From the NCBI GenBank assembly GCA_963978545.1, contig OZ021721.1, positions 112,811,280-112,875,279 on the forward strand: 64,000 nt of DNA. The letters run 5' to 3'. Within the stretch, counting starts at the first letter, position 1, and each line of letters begins with the position of its first letter. Origin of the DNA: Linyphia triangularis. Lineage: Eukaryota > Arthropoda > Arachnida > Araneae > Linyphiidae. This document shows positions 1-13,700 of this stretch, piece by piece. The translations under genes were made by a program, and so were the position numbers. The notes below the pieces were generated by a model that saw nothing but the letters and a program-made list of their open reading frames with translations, was not told the DNA's origin and searched no databases.

Positions 1-1830
1 AAATAACTCAATCACTGAGCCAAGCAATTAACACAACATTATCTGTCTACCCATTTTAAAGAAAGATTGAAGATCGTCAGCGAGGTTCATTCGCGGGACC
101 TTTTACATACTGTCAAACATTCTGCCTTTAACAACTTATTTAATTATAGTAAGTTAAAGTTCTTTATGTATTTATAATAATTGTTTCATATTTTATATAA
201 GAAATCTATTTTATAGCATAAACAAAGATTATTTATTAAACATTATCATTAAAATTCGAAATTATTTGCTTTTTATTGCAACTGAAATTTCCAGATATAA
301 ATTATTTCTTATGAAAAGTTATATACATTTGCTCACATTCAATGTAAACATTATCTATTGTAAATATTTTCATATCAATTATTAGCCAAAAGGTGGTAAA
401 AAGAAAAACGTCAAACTTTAATTTTTCTTGCTATTTCGTCTACCACGCTCACTTAAATATTTTTTCCAATCAGGGAGCGTTTAAAATTCTGATAACTTCT
501 AAAGAAAAACAAATGAATAAAGAGAGTTTCCAGATATGGATTGAAATTATTTAATTGGTTAAAATTTATTAAATTTGATTATGAATATCTCAATAAATAC
601 TGATTTTTGAACTCTACTTCCAGTTGTAAATATTTTTAATTTTTGCTCATAATTATGAAAATATATTGGAAGTGCGATGGTTTCTGAACACCCTGTAGCT
701 GTGGGAAATCATAAATTTTATAGTAATAAAATAAAAATAGCCTGTCTGCACAAATAGTTTGTATTTAACTTCAAAATATTGAAAACAATAAGAAAATAAA
801 TCCTTTTGATTATAAATTGTAATTAATGTTATACTTTTATAACCATGTATATTATAAGAGTTTTAACGCATCATTTGGCTTTAGCCGAGTACTTTCCTTG
901 TTGTCACTCACTTGGTGAATTATCATTAGCACACGAATAGTCCTTTTGCCAATGTTTACTGCTTCCAATCAGACATCCTAATGATTTTGCATTAACCCTT
1001 TAGTGCATGATTTGTCTTTCTTCTTTTTAAACAGCTAGTTTATTGCATAGCTTCTTTTTATAAAGTAAACAAATGCTACTTTATGCTATCAGCAAACAAA
1101 CAGGAAAAGCCATTAAATCTTATTTCAAATGATGATTCAAATGAATTTTTTAATTGTTTTAAAATTAACCTCCAACTAAATTATTGTAATATTAGGCTGA
1201 TAAAATATGTTTGCCATTGGTAGAATAACTGTTTTATCACAATCTTAACCTGTGAATTTTTTCCTGTCAATGATTATATCTACATATAGTAATATTTAAA
1301 CACATTTATCTGAAATATTTTTATCTCTCTATTAAAGTATGTTGCATATTTATGATACCACAAGCAACAATTATTACATCGTCTAAAATAGAAATTAAAT
1401 TTTATCTATGGATGCATGTGGGTGTGAGCTTAGCATCTTATTCTTTGAAAGCTTCCTTTCCTCTATTTTACGTATATGTCCCAGTCACTTTCGGCACCCA
1501 GTCGACTCTACTTGGCTACTTTTGGAAAATGAAAAACCTCTAATATTTTTACCCATTTTATATTTTTGCACTAAATCACATTTTTAAATTACGTACAGGA
1601 AGGGGAAATAGCTCTATCAAGCACCTTGATAAACCAACATTTTTATTTATTTTATGTGTTCCATTTAATAAAGATTGTATTGGAAGGAGGGATTTAGATC
1701 AGACTTTTTAACAATCTTAAATTTTACTTAAAATAAGCCTTGGTCAAAGCTGAAATAAACAGAACCGCATCCGTCGAAAGTTCATAAGCAGAACTGCAGC
1801 CCTCGTATAGCAGGTGATTTTCACTATCTG
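1..1830. other. Non-coding AT-rich sequence, no feature recognised
   Basis: Both strands were read for exons of the Rap1GAP 5' end; none with convincing splice sites and family motifs was found. Short open frames such as 1352-1543 have no recognisable content. Confidence 0.5.
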
Positions 1831-2005
1831 TGCTGCGACGTAACAAGCAAAAGTAGTTTTTTCCCGCAAAATCACAAAGTGAAAAACTAAATATTTTTTT
1901 AACAATCTATCGTAATTCAAATTTATGAAAGAGTAGTATTGTTTTTCATGAATTTTTCCTTTACTTTTTTATAAAATAAAACCAATAAGTGTCAAAATTC
2001 CTCAT
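1831..2005 (-). mobile_element. Partial copy of the ATGAGGAACTT MITE family
   Basis: In inverted orientation this matches the complete element at 62581-63029: GTGAAAAACTAAATATTTTT, an ATCTATC block and GTATTGTTTTTCATGA occur in order. It ends AATTCCTCAT followed by TA, the family terminus. The other end is missing or too diverged to place. Confidence 0.7.
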
Positions 2006-4180
2006 TAAGGGTAGTAATACTATTATAGTGATTAAGATAAAAAATAAGATTTGCTTTTATTTTTTATAAATACTAGAAAAAGTAGTGTCCATGGATGTGA
2101 CATGAGATATAAAACCCTGCTAAGAATTAGTTAATGAAGTTAAATTTAAAACATAAGTAACCTTACTTTTACAACAGATTAAATATTATACAACTTAAAA
2201 AGAGACCAGGTATAATAATTTTAGTGAATATTTTGAATTTTCCCAAGATTTTGCATAGCAATCTTTTAACTGTTTATTTTTCAAAAATAACCTAAATAGA
2301 AGAGAATATAATTGTGTGATGTCACCTGATACAGAACAAATTATCTTATTTTTGTTTCAGTTCTAATACAAATAATTAATATTAAATTTTGAATCCTCAA
2401 AAGCTATATGCAAAAAAAGATATTTTGAAGGAGCAAGTTATCTTATCTCACCTCTTAATTGAATTTTAATAAAAATTAGTAATTACCAAGAAAGTTAGTT
2501 GAACACCAGTCTTTTTTTTTTAATAAAAAATGGGGTAAAAATTCAGTTTTGAAACATTTGCATAGAATTATATTTATTTGAAAAACAAATTTCCTAAATT
2601 TTAACTTCAAAGCATTTTAAATCAAACATGCAAAACAAAAATGAAACAAAAAGTGCCTACCCTGGTTAAAGGCATACAACTTGAAATTAAATTAACAGAA
2701 AATGTCAACTTGACTTATAAGTGTTAGAAATGTGTTCTATAGTATTTTCTTAGCCTAAAAATGTAGTCTAAAGAATTTGAACATTGTTTAATTTATAAAT
2801 TATTTACTATAGTAAAAATCAAAATAATAAGTGGGTCATTCTTCCGAAACAGACAACTTTTCAATATTAAAACAACTTTTAAAAAAGGTAATGTATATTA
2901 TATATTTTTTGTTATTATTTAGGCTTTATACAACAAGAAAACAATGCCAGCAATGCAAAAATGTGTAAATTGTGAGTAGAAAAAAATATTTCAAAATATC
3001 CCTATGCTAAAAAAATGGTACTCATGATACAACAATTTTTTTAAATGAAGCGATTTTTTAAAAAATGCTTATTAAACTAACAAAAAAAAAAAATTCAAAT
3101 TTAATTATAATTGTAGTGGGGTATTGTTAAACTTACATCAATTTTAATTATATTTTGAATAGATAACAAGCATCATTATCTTGGTTTGCTGTTATTGTCA
3201 TCTTTATATACCAGGACAATGATGAACTTGATGTAATCAGAAGCTGGCACATTCTAGTATTTTAAAGTTAATGTATATATTTTCTAAAAGATGACTTTAT
3301 TATGTATTCTATATAAAAAAAAATTCTACACATCTTGTATTTTTTGTAGGTGGCAGGAAAATAAGGCAAATTACACATAACTCTGATGGATTAGAACTTC
3401 AAAATTCAGTAAAAAAAATTGCATCAACTGAGAATGATTATTCACACAGCTTTCTAAAGAAATAAAAGTTCTTGGAATAAGCTTAAAAAATAGAATGCAG
3501 CTGCCTTCTGTAGTTAAAATATTGAATGTAATGCAATATGCCAGGACAATGATGCTTTCCTCAGTGACATACATTTTAGTAATTTTTTAAATAAGAAAAA
3601 ATAATGAAATTACTTTAAATTATTTTCCATTCCATTGTATAAAACACTTTATTACAAATGCATTAAATTAATTGCATTGTCGGAAAATTACTTTTATTTT
3701 ACTTAACGTTTAGATAGCATAAATGGTTCTAGTGACAAGCCAGGATGATGACTTTTGGACGTTTGATATATTTTTAAATATATTTATATTGGAAAAATTC
3801 AACATGTTATTGATGAGAAAGTTAGCCTGGAACATGGATAAGTTATTAAAAGACAATTTATTATTTTCGTACTTGTTTTAAAAGTGGTATAATGTTCAGA
3901 CATGGGTTTTTCCTGTTTCGAAAGAATGACCCAAGTGGTGATGTTCCACGAATGTGATATTTCACTGTTTGGGAGTCAAATTTGATTAATAATACATTTT
4001 ATTGCAATTAATTATATCTGTCATACTAAGGTTGTTTATATCTAAAAAAGTATTTTTATTAGTATACTTTTTGTAATAAACACCTGTAACACAAATTCCT
4101 GATTTTCCATAGAATGACCCGTTTTTGTTTCAATCATTGTTTTGCTGTTACAAGTATAGCAACAAACTACCAACCAAATT
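2006..4180. other. Intronic/upstream AT-rich sequence, nothing recognised
   Basis: No ORF, SINE or inverted-terminus element was recognised. Presumably intron of the Rap1GAP gene upstream of its first visible exon. Confidence 0.4.
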
Positions 4181-4193
4181 TCAAATCAATATT

Positions 4194-4373
4194 GCCGACC
4201 AAACGGTATAGTGGTTAGCGTACTAGCTTCTAGACCGCGAGGTTGCGGGTTCGAGTCCCTCGTCAGGCATGGGTGTCTGTAAATGTATGTTGGCTTGTCA
4301 AATGACGAATGTTTCGGCGCATTATAGCCCTCGTGTTGCTGACGGCGCCAGATAATCTGAAAACAACCAACCA
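4194..4373 (+). mobile_element. tRNA-derived SINE, type 1 copy
   Basis: Begins GCCGACCAAACGGTATAGTG with a box-A-like TAGTGGTTAGCG and a box B GGGTTCGAGTCCC, then a body (GTATGTTGGCTTGTC, CCTCGTGTTGCTGACGG) and a tail of CCAA repeats. Flanked by a 12-bp duplication with one mismatch (TCAAATCAATAT at 4181-4192, TCAAATTAATAT at 4374-4385). Other copies: 53884-54063 and 59511-59692. Confidence 0.9.
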
Positions 4374-4576
4374 TCAAATTAATATCATTAGTTTCTAAAG
4401 AGTATAAAAAACTACCTCTAAAAACATATGATGCTTTCTTTAAAAGGTACTTACTCCCCTTAAACCATTCTTTATTTTAAGAATGTAAGCATACTTTACT
4501 CATTTATTTTTATGCTAATCAATGATTTCCAAATATAAATTATATTTTTAAAATAGTGATTGTGTATTTTTATTAG

Positions 4577-4783
4577 ATTCTTAGAGAACCTAGACCCTAC
4601 CCCATGGTGGTATTACCTCCATCTGGAGGGTATCGTGTGGATGAAGGTGATGATTCTGTTTTGGACCCAAACAGTGATAGTAGAAAACTAGTCCCTTTGC
4701 CATCAAATGGCGAGCAAAGTGATTGCAGTTTAATTGAAGCTGATATAAATGCCACGTTGTACAGGAAATACTTCCTTGATCAG
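4577..4783 (+). CDS. Rap1GAP: Rap1GAP exon a (first visible), residues 1-69
   Basis: Follows TTTTTATTAG and ends CAG|GTAAGC; 207 nt, phase 0 at both ends. Encodes [17 protein letters not shown], the family's N-terminal strand, then an acidic variable loop and YRKYFLDQ. The reading frame enters open, so at least one earlier coding exon exists. Confidence 0.9.
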
Positions 4784-7700
4784 GTAAGCATTTTATAATT
4801 AAAGGTAGTAATGATTGAATGGCCTTTCCTCTTAAGAACTTCACTGCCCGGGACGTGCAGTCTTTAAGAAGAGGGAAATGTTGCACAAATTTTCTGTATA
4901 TAGTTGTAAATAGTGACGTATTTAAAATTCTATTGTGCTTTATTTTATTTATTAACAGCTATAACACAGGTTAGTAAAAAGGTGGCAACACCTAAAGCAA
5001 TCAGGAAATTTCGAGATGTTTCTTTTATTTGACGAGTTGGCTGGATATTTCGAGAAGGTTCTCACACGCCTGTATAAATTAGATCGCAGCTAAAATTGAC
5101 AAAGTTTGACTTCGGATTTCAATGAAAGCTGATCGCTTTTACCTATTGGAGTGAACTTGTATAATCGCTGTATTCGAAGTTGTTCTTACTGAAGCTTGAG
5201 AGTGATTGCACTATTGTCTTTGAATAAATTCTGTGAGTTTTTTTAAGTGAATAAATAATAGTTTTTATCCAATAAAAACTGGGCCATCGTTGCCTCTGAG
5301 GGAAATTCATAACAATATGTACCGAGGTAATTGTTCCCAAATTTGTTATATGGTCATTATTTTAACATCCAAAATTTTCTAATTAACAATACTTAAAATA
5401 TTTTAGTCTTTAGTTCTGATTTATTTGATCAGTTTTAAAAATAAACACAAAGCAGACATAAAAATTGTTTATTTCTGATTAGTTTAGTTGATATGTTGCA
5501 GTTATTAGTTGTATCTAGTTCCTTATTGCACAATTTTTATTTGTAGATTATTGACAGTTACAAATATATCTTGCACAAATTGATATTTTATTTAACTCAG
5601 TATAAATCGATATGATCAGAGTTGCAAAATTTCTTTGAAATTGTCTTTTTTAACATATTTAATAGTTTTTACTTAAAATTACATTACAAATTAATACTTA
5701 ACATTTTAATGTTGAATAAATTCATTTCTAAATTTAAATTATTAAAAGCATCATGTTGATGCTTGTGAAATACTCCTGAAAAGTTATTTACTGTTATTGA
5801 AAATTAGACAGTTTTGCTTATCATGTTAATACTGTATATCATGCATAAAAGGAGGTTAAAATTAGTACTTATTAATCTATGTGTTTGTAGCCCAGACATT
5901 GCCATACAGATGTAGCATTAAAAAAAGCTATTTTTGTAATAGCTAACAGTGCAATGTAATAGCGTGGATCGAAAAAAAAATTCAGAATTTAAAATCCGAC
6001 CTATGGAGAAAAGATATTCTATGGTATATAGATACATGAAAAAATAATTAAAAAAATTAAATTTGAAGTTCAATACTGCCACAAGGAGGATGAATTTTAG
6101 GTATTTGAGCTTTTTTATAGCAAAAAGTCAAAGTCAATGAATTTTTTTTCTGAGGAATTTCAAAACCTACCTATACGGAAAAGATGTTCTAAAGTACATT
6201 GATTAAGGGAAAAATAAAATTAAAAAAGAAAAAAAATTATGTTAAGCTCTTTGCAAGGAGGATAAAGTTTTAGTATTTAAACTTTTTAATGGTAAAAAGT
6301 CAAAATGGTTTTTGTTTAAGTGAAACAAGCCTTTGTACTTTTAAATGTTTATTGGAATGAGAGGACATATACTAAATGGTTACAGGAAGAAAAAAAATCT
6401 TTAGGTTCATATAACAGCTTCTTAAGAATTAAATCAAGAAAAATCTAAAATATCTTCGGAATTACAGTAAATGGTAATCATATTAGTGTTGAAAACTGGC
6501 TTGAGGTTTCGTGATTCCAGGCTATTTTTTATTAACCCGTATCTTCTGTATGATTCGCGTACAGCAGAAAATGCTTCTGTGACTATTCGTTCTGTAGCTT
6601 GAGTATGACAGGGATGACCCCTTGATAGTAGGTAGTATTGCCGTAGAAATGATTGCTGGGTTTACTATTGCTCCTGAAATCATGTCATCGCTAAATTGTT
6701 CTGTCACATTCTCCCACTGAATCAAGTCTATATAATCTGTCACACAAGGGTCAAAAGTTGGTATGTTTAAGATACGGATATTATTATTCGCTAAAAGGGT
6801 TTGGGTTGCAGCAGACCTTTTGACTTTGCTCAAATTCAAAATTCTTTGGAAGACCGATTCTATTATGTTATTTCTGTCGTCAGCTAGCATTGATATCAGG
6901 ATATTTTCAGGAAATCCCAAACCCCCTTTTCAAAAATTACTGGATCAATGACTTTCTCCAAATCAATTGAGAAACAACGCGATAGAAAGATTGATTGATG
7001 CAAATGCTGTGGACCATAGATTACCGATTGTTTGGTTTTGATCTTGAATCATATAGGTGCCTAGACTTTTACGATGAACATAATTAATGTCACTAAAGCT
7101 TTGGTTGGACTTCTTCTAAGCCAAATAGAACATGAGAATTCTGTTGGAAGTTGTAAACCACTTTGAGTGGCAAATCTTTCCAGAGTTTCTCTTCAACAGC
7201 CCTTCGCTGCATTGTCCACAGTGATGGCTTCACAAATTTCCATAAAGCACAGTTGACCAGTACTTAAGTCTTTCTTGTTAGTCAGTTCACGTAGGTTGGG
7301 TTTACGTGAAAGAAACTACAGGTAGTATCTCGCATACGATCTCTCGTTGGCTTGTAACTGGCACACAAACCACTGTAGTAGACGCTTCAGAATCGGTTCC
7401 ATATTTCTTTTACCTTCTCTGATACCTGTGTTGACAGACTACCTATTATCGCAACTAACTTTGTTACATCTATGTCATTGTCGACGGATGAGCAAAACTT
7501 ACAATGTGCTTTCCTTGCGATAGCTTTCAGTTTATTTTCTTGCTTTGATAGCGCGATATTTGTCGTGATATGAACTTATTTTTCTCAAAATGTTGTAGTG
7601 GTCATTTATTGGTATTAAAGCTTATTTCCAGGTCTCTTCTAACTTACTTGCAACTTATTGACATGCGGAGAAAAGTGTATTTAAATTCACGGTTCTCTGC

Positions 7701-10700
7701 TTCTCTTTTTGAATGCCAATATACGCACCTTATTAACTTTTTCGTACGTAGGAAGCATAATCTTGGGCACATTACAGCCTGACCCAAATATAGGACAAAT
7801 CATGTCTTTTCTTAACAACGCCACAGTACAGTATTATTCCAAGTACACAAACAAACAAATTTCACACAATAAAATTGTAATTTAATTTACTTTACAAGAA
7901 CAGCGCTCACCGATTAGGCGTTCAATTCCGTAAGCCGCTGACAACTGCACTACAGGGTTGTAGGGCTGATTCAACGTGGATGTGGTGGGGGGGGGGGTAA
8001 AAAAAGTTGAAATGTACATTGTACTACTAATTATTCAGTAATCATCACTTTTTTATTATTTATATTGTAAAAAACAATTATTTTTAGTGTAAAATCATCT
8101 AACCAAAATTAGGACTTTTTGCATTTTTTTCGAAAATTCAAACCCTTTATGGCAGTGTAAAATTTTAAAATTAAATTTTTTTATTATTTTTCCCCTAATC
8201 TCTATATCATAGAACATCTTTTCCCCATAGGTAGGTTCTGATTAATAATAGTTTTTTTTCTCCATAGAAGGACGATCCAAAAGAAATAATTCACAGAAAA
8301 GACTTGGCGCTTTAACCAGAATGTTTTTCTTCTATACATTTTAGTCCTTTCAAATATATTTTCTAAAACCAGTTCCAAATGATATAAATCATTTTCCCTC
8401 ATTGATTTTTACTTGGAAATTCATTTGAGCAAGTTCGTTCAGATAGTAATTGCAAGTTTTTATATCATTATTCTGAAGAACTAAATTTTTTAAATTAATT
8501 TTGTCATGAAAACATAATTAACATATACACCTATAGTATTAATTTCAAGAATTTTTTTTTGCTTGTGAGTTGGATTTAAAAATTTAAAAAAAATATTATT
8601 TCTGCTCAGGTTGACTTACTGAAATATATTTTCTTTATGCAAGAGGTACACAGAAGTCAAACTACCGTAGAGACATATTTTTTACAAAATTTAAGGGGAA
8701 AATACCTTCCTAGAGCTTTTTTTATGAGAAAAAGCTCTGCAATTGCATCTTGAAAGAAAGAAAACTATCATCAGGGAACCTGTTAATTGACATGAGACAC
8801 AATCACTGTCGTATCTGCTCATTTTTAAATTGGGATTACAGAACGCAATGCAGAGATTGGATCACAAGATATTGCACATTCTAAATGATTATTCTGTCTT
8901 AAAGTGAAGAAGTATAGCAATTTCAGCCAGGAGCTTTCTCATTTAGCATTTATTTTTTTATGTCATATTCACAAAAAGATTTTAAATCACAGCATATGTT
9001 TAAAAAATATTATTCTTCCATACATATATTTTATTCATATTTTCCTTTTTATATTTAGGAGCATTTCAACTTCATTATGAATGACAATACCCTTGGGCCA
9101 ATTATTATGTCTGTTAAGTATGAAACCATAAATGGCAAGGAGCATTTGAGAGTTATCCTAAGGTTAGTGCTGATTTTTGCTTTTTTTAATTTTTTTATTT
9201 TGTTGCTATAAATAGTTACTGCTATATTAATTACTTTTTTGCTGCAGGAGGAAATACAGCATTTTGAGTGGTATGATTCCAAATACATTTGACACTGAAT
9301 CCATGCAAGCTTTAAGAATTGCAAAAGTAAGTTGAAATTTTTTTTATTGTGTTTAATCCAGTGTTTGTCTGCCATATACTGCATGGCAAAGGGACAAGAC
9401 TAAGACATTATTTCTGGGCTTAAGGAAGGAAGTATAATATGACTCAATTTTTTTTTATCATTAGTATTTTTTATTTCATTAGATTATTAGAAAATTTCAT
9501 TTAATGAATTGATTGTTAACTTTTGACTGGTGGCTATTTTTATAATCTAATGTTTTGTTAATAAATCTATTAATTTAAAATCCTTATGTATTGAAATTAT
9601 ACAGCGTGTCCCCGTATAACCTGGCCGACCTTTATTTTCGACACCGTTGGTCCTAGATGCATAGTCCCAATTGAAGATATGTTTTAAATCGTTAAAAAAA
9701 TTTTACTGAATAGTTTTTAAGTTAGAAAAGGGGTTGGTATAAAAATTATGGATTGTAAATTTTTATATGGTCCCCAGTTCCCCCAACTCATATTTAGAAA
9801 AATGTTGCCCTTGTAAAAATGTTTCAAACAAAAAAAATCAAAATTTGTATGACCAATATTCATGGAGATATGAAAAATGGAATTTAGTGACTTATGCCAC
9901 TTTACACCCGTGGTCATAAGCATATTTTAAGGGCATGTACACAAAATGAAATACAGAGAAAAAGCAATTATGTTCAGAAAATTATTCTGAAATCAAACGC
10001 ATCAATACAATCCATCAATATCTGTAGTTAATTGTGGATGCTGAACTCCTTTTTGAGCAATAATAGTACTCCCTGAAAATAACAAAAATCTTTCGACTCT
10101 GTATGATCAAAGCAAAGATGCAAAATCTGTTGAAGCAGAACAAATTCACACTCTTGTGTTGTGCAAGGGTCGCATTCGCCCTAAAATACCTATAATTCCT
10201 AAAATTTTCGTTTCTCCCTAAAATTCCTAAAATTATACTTAAATTTTTTGTCTATCCCTAAAATATTCAAAAACCCATGTGTGGAGAGTCTTAAACTGAC
10301 ACGGTGCACATCCTTATCACCCGCGATTGTGCAAGAGTTTTTGCCAGCGAATGAAAATAGACGGTTTGATTTCTGCAATTTCATTGGATTCGTCATTTGT
10401 GAATAACATTCTATTTTCTGATGAGTGTACGTTTTCAAGAACTGGAGTAGTAACTAGGCAAAACACACACTTTTGGTCCCTACAAAATCCCCATGTAATC
10501 CGACTAAACAAGCATCAAGTGCGATGCTCCGTTAATGTTTGGTGTGGCATATGGAAGGGAGCGTTAATAGGACCTTTCTTTTTTGCTGATACTTTAACAG
10601 GTAAAAAGTATGCTAACCTGTTACAGGGACCTTTATCTGACTTTTTGGATGACTATGTCTTGTTAGCAGACCTTAAAAAGGTGTGGTTTCAACAGTATGG

Positions 10701-13700
10701 TGCACCACCCCACAAGGCAGTTTCCTGCCTTGTGGAGTAGTACATCATCAGGGTTTCAAGACAATATTATAGGCTATAGAGGTTCGGTAGAATGGCCTCC
10801 TAGGTCTCCAGATCTAAATCCTTTAGATTTCTTTCTTTGGGGATTTTTGAAAAGCAAGTTCTATGAAAAAAGAATTGATGAGCCCATTAGATTTTCAGAA
10901 TCGAATTTTATCCGCTGCCAGGGGTATGATGCCTGTAATGCTGAAAAATGTTGAAGATGAATTTGAATTATGTGTGCTTTTAGGTATTTTAGTCGAAAGA
11001 AAACACTTTGAGCATATGTAATTAAGAGAGAGGTTATTTATCCTTTTCCCTTTGTTCATTTCTATCACCTTTTATTTTTCTTTGTGTTAACAGAAAATGC
11101 TGCTTTCTGATTATGTTATTATTTAAAATTACTTAATTAAAATTGTTATAAGTTTGTTTTTCTGTTTATTATGTGTTGTACAATTTGTAACTTTTTTTTT
11201 TTCAAAGCAGTTTCTAGTCAAAAATTATAATGTTTTAGGTGATGAACAATATTTTGTTTGCCATAATCAAACCTTGTCTAGAAGCTCGATGTTATTCCGA
11301 TAAGACGATATTTTCTCATTTCAATTTATGTACGAGCCCCCCAAATAGCTTTAAAACTTTAAACTCCTATAACACCATGGCTAATGGTCAAACAAATTTC
11401 AATTTTTTTGTATTTGAAATGTTTTTTTATAGGCAACATTTTTTTAAATACGAGTTGGGAGAACTGGGGACCGTATTAAAATTTACAATCCGTAATTTTT
11501 ATACCAATCCCTTTGCTAACTTAAAAACTATTCAGTAAAAATATTTTAACGATTTAAAACATTTCTTCAATTGGGACTATGCATCTAGGACCAACAGTGT
11601 CGAAAATAAAGGTCAGCCAGGTTATACGGGAACACGCTGTAGATTGTAGGAAAAAGTTATGACAGTTAGTCGTTGTATCATTATATCCAGAGTGTAATTC
11701 AGGCATCATTAAGACCAAAAATGGTCCCAGCTTTGAAAATCGCAAGCCATAAGAATTAAGTAAAATATGTTTGTGGAGATTAGTAGCGTAGAAAACTACA
11801 ACATTCTTTTTGGATAATAAAAGACTAACAGTTTCTTCAAAAGCAGTGGTGGGGATTAGGTCGGCAATCACTTTAGTTGGCTTTTTACTTTTTGAAATTT
11901 AAGTGCTTTTGACTGCAATGTCGAGTGGATTTTGCAGTTTGCCCCTTCATTTTTATCAACTGTTTCTCGCTTATGGCACCTTATCACTGTCACTGTTCAA
12001 AAGTGTTCTAGCATGTATGTATTGTTTATTTAGTTTAATTTGTATTTATTAATACTTAGAGAAAAGGACACCTTTAGAGTTTAAATTGTAAGCAGTCATA
12101 GATTTGTTGAGAAAAAAGCATGCATATTCCTTTCACATGTGATTTGAGAGGAGGAGTGTGATTTCATAAAAATATTGTAGTTTGCATCACCACTTTTGAC
12201 ACCCAATCATCATTACTTAAAGTATCTACATTGCAATATCACCATTGCATTCTACAGTGTATGAAAAGAAATCCTGAATGGATACTGGTAGATCATTCTT
12301 TTTGCAAACAAAGTGATTTTTAAAATATTTGATTAGTAAAAAATTTTTGATGTGAAATGGTAAACTTTTAATATCAGAAAGAGAGAGTCTTTAATAATAT
12401 TACTAAGCACTATAATACTTAAGTAATACAAATTAAACTTTTATCTAGTTAATTTTGTTTTATATTAAGATTTTATCATCTGTCCAAATCATAATAATTA
12501 GCATGAAAGCCTTTTTTTAGCTAATTCGCTTAAGTTTTTTAGTTTATTTCATCAAACACCTCCGTACTGGATATGCCATCAAGTACTTATATTAATTATC
12601 AGCAAAATCTTTTTCATTTGTACACAACAAAATCCTATCAAACTATTAATTCAAGTGGTGATTAGTCATTAAACTCTGCATGAATTTTTCAAACTCAATG
12701 TTTTATTCACATATATTAATAAATGCTATGTATAATATTTTGTGACTGTAAATGTGAAATCCAGTTACAATCCTTATACATTATATTAAGATCCATAATA
12801 TACTATTTAAAATCTTTTTAAATCCTAATTCATTCATATTTACTGCATTATCAACTTATAGTTTAAGTTTTAATCATAAGTAGTGTCAAGAAATATCAAT
12901 ATTCAAACAATTATTAAGTCCTGAAAATATTGCATAACTATCTATGTTATTGTGCATCCTTAAGTATTTAGTTTAATCCTAGATAATCTTGGTTGAAAAT
13001 TTCATTCTTTACACGCGTGTCATGCACTAGTTATGAAAATATATGGAATTTACATTTCAGATTCTTTGTGATGACATTACAGCAGATAAATATTATGGTG
13101 TGTTATTCCCAAAAGTAAGCTAAAGCTTTTAGTTATTACCATTTTATGACTTCTAATACTTACAGGATTTCCGCACATATGAAAAGTCGGGAAATGTCAT
13201 GGAAAGTCTTGAATTTGGACATTGGGAAAATTTGTCATGAAAAGTCATGATTTTGAACAAAAAATGGCCATAAGTCATGGAAATACAGTGAATTTCATGA
13301 ATTTCTAAACATTTTAAGTAAAATCACGTAACTGTGACGTCATAAACGCCATGATCGCTATTCAGCTCATCGAAAATTCATCTATGTTTTTGTTTACAAC
13401 AACGGACACAGTTAAAGGAAGGAAACAACGATCACAGTTTAAAACCGTGGCTAATGAAACTCGAAATTTGTGACATCACACGAGTAAGGTCTCATAGGTG
13501 AAAAAAAGTTTCATAATATGAGAACTGAAATGAACAGTTTTGATAAGCTTGTGTTTAAATTTTTTTTATTTTATTCCCCTTCTCTTTCTTTCTTCTGTTT
13601 TGCATTTTTGATAACAAAACATTTGATTTTTGATTATATAATTTATTATTATTATTGACTTATTTTTTTTTAAGTATTTCTTTATTATTAAAGATTGATT

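Larger units (their letters stand above)
9602..11639 (+). mobile_element. Mariner-like (Tc1/mariner) transposon with long TIRs
   Basis: Flanked by TA (9600-9601 and 11640-11641). The left end starts CAGCGTGTCCCCGTATAACC and the right end is its inverted counterpart (GGTTATACGGGAACACGCTG). Similarity continues inward for roughly 300 bp on each side, including the GACCAACAGTGTCGAAAATA / inverse block and CCCCAGTTC / GAACTGGGG. Length 2038 bp including a 159-bp secondary insertion. It sits in a Rap1GAP intron. Confidence 0.92.

Noticed and set aside
4194..4270. Functional tRNA gene
   Set aside because: The box B is good, but the acceptor and anticodon arms do not pair fully and the head continues into a conserved SINE body with a CCAA tail, repeated at three places.
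1..4576. First exon or GoLoco-motif exon of Rap1GAP
   Set aside because: I looked for a start or a GoLoco-like sequence followed by a donor of the right phase and found nothing convincing; it is probably further left.
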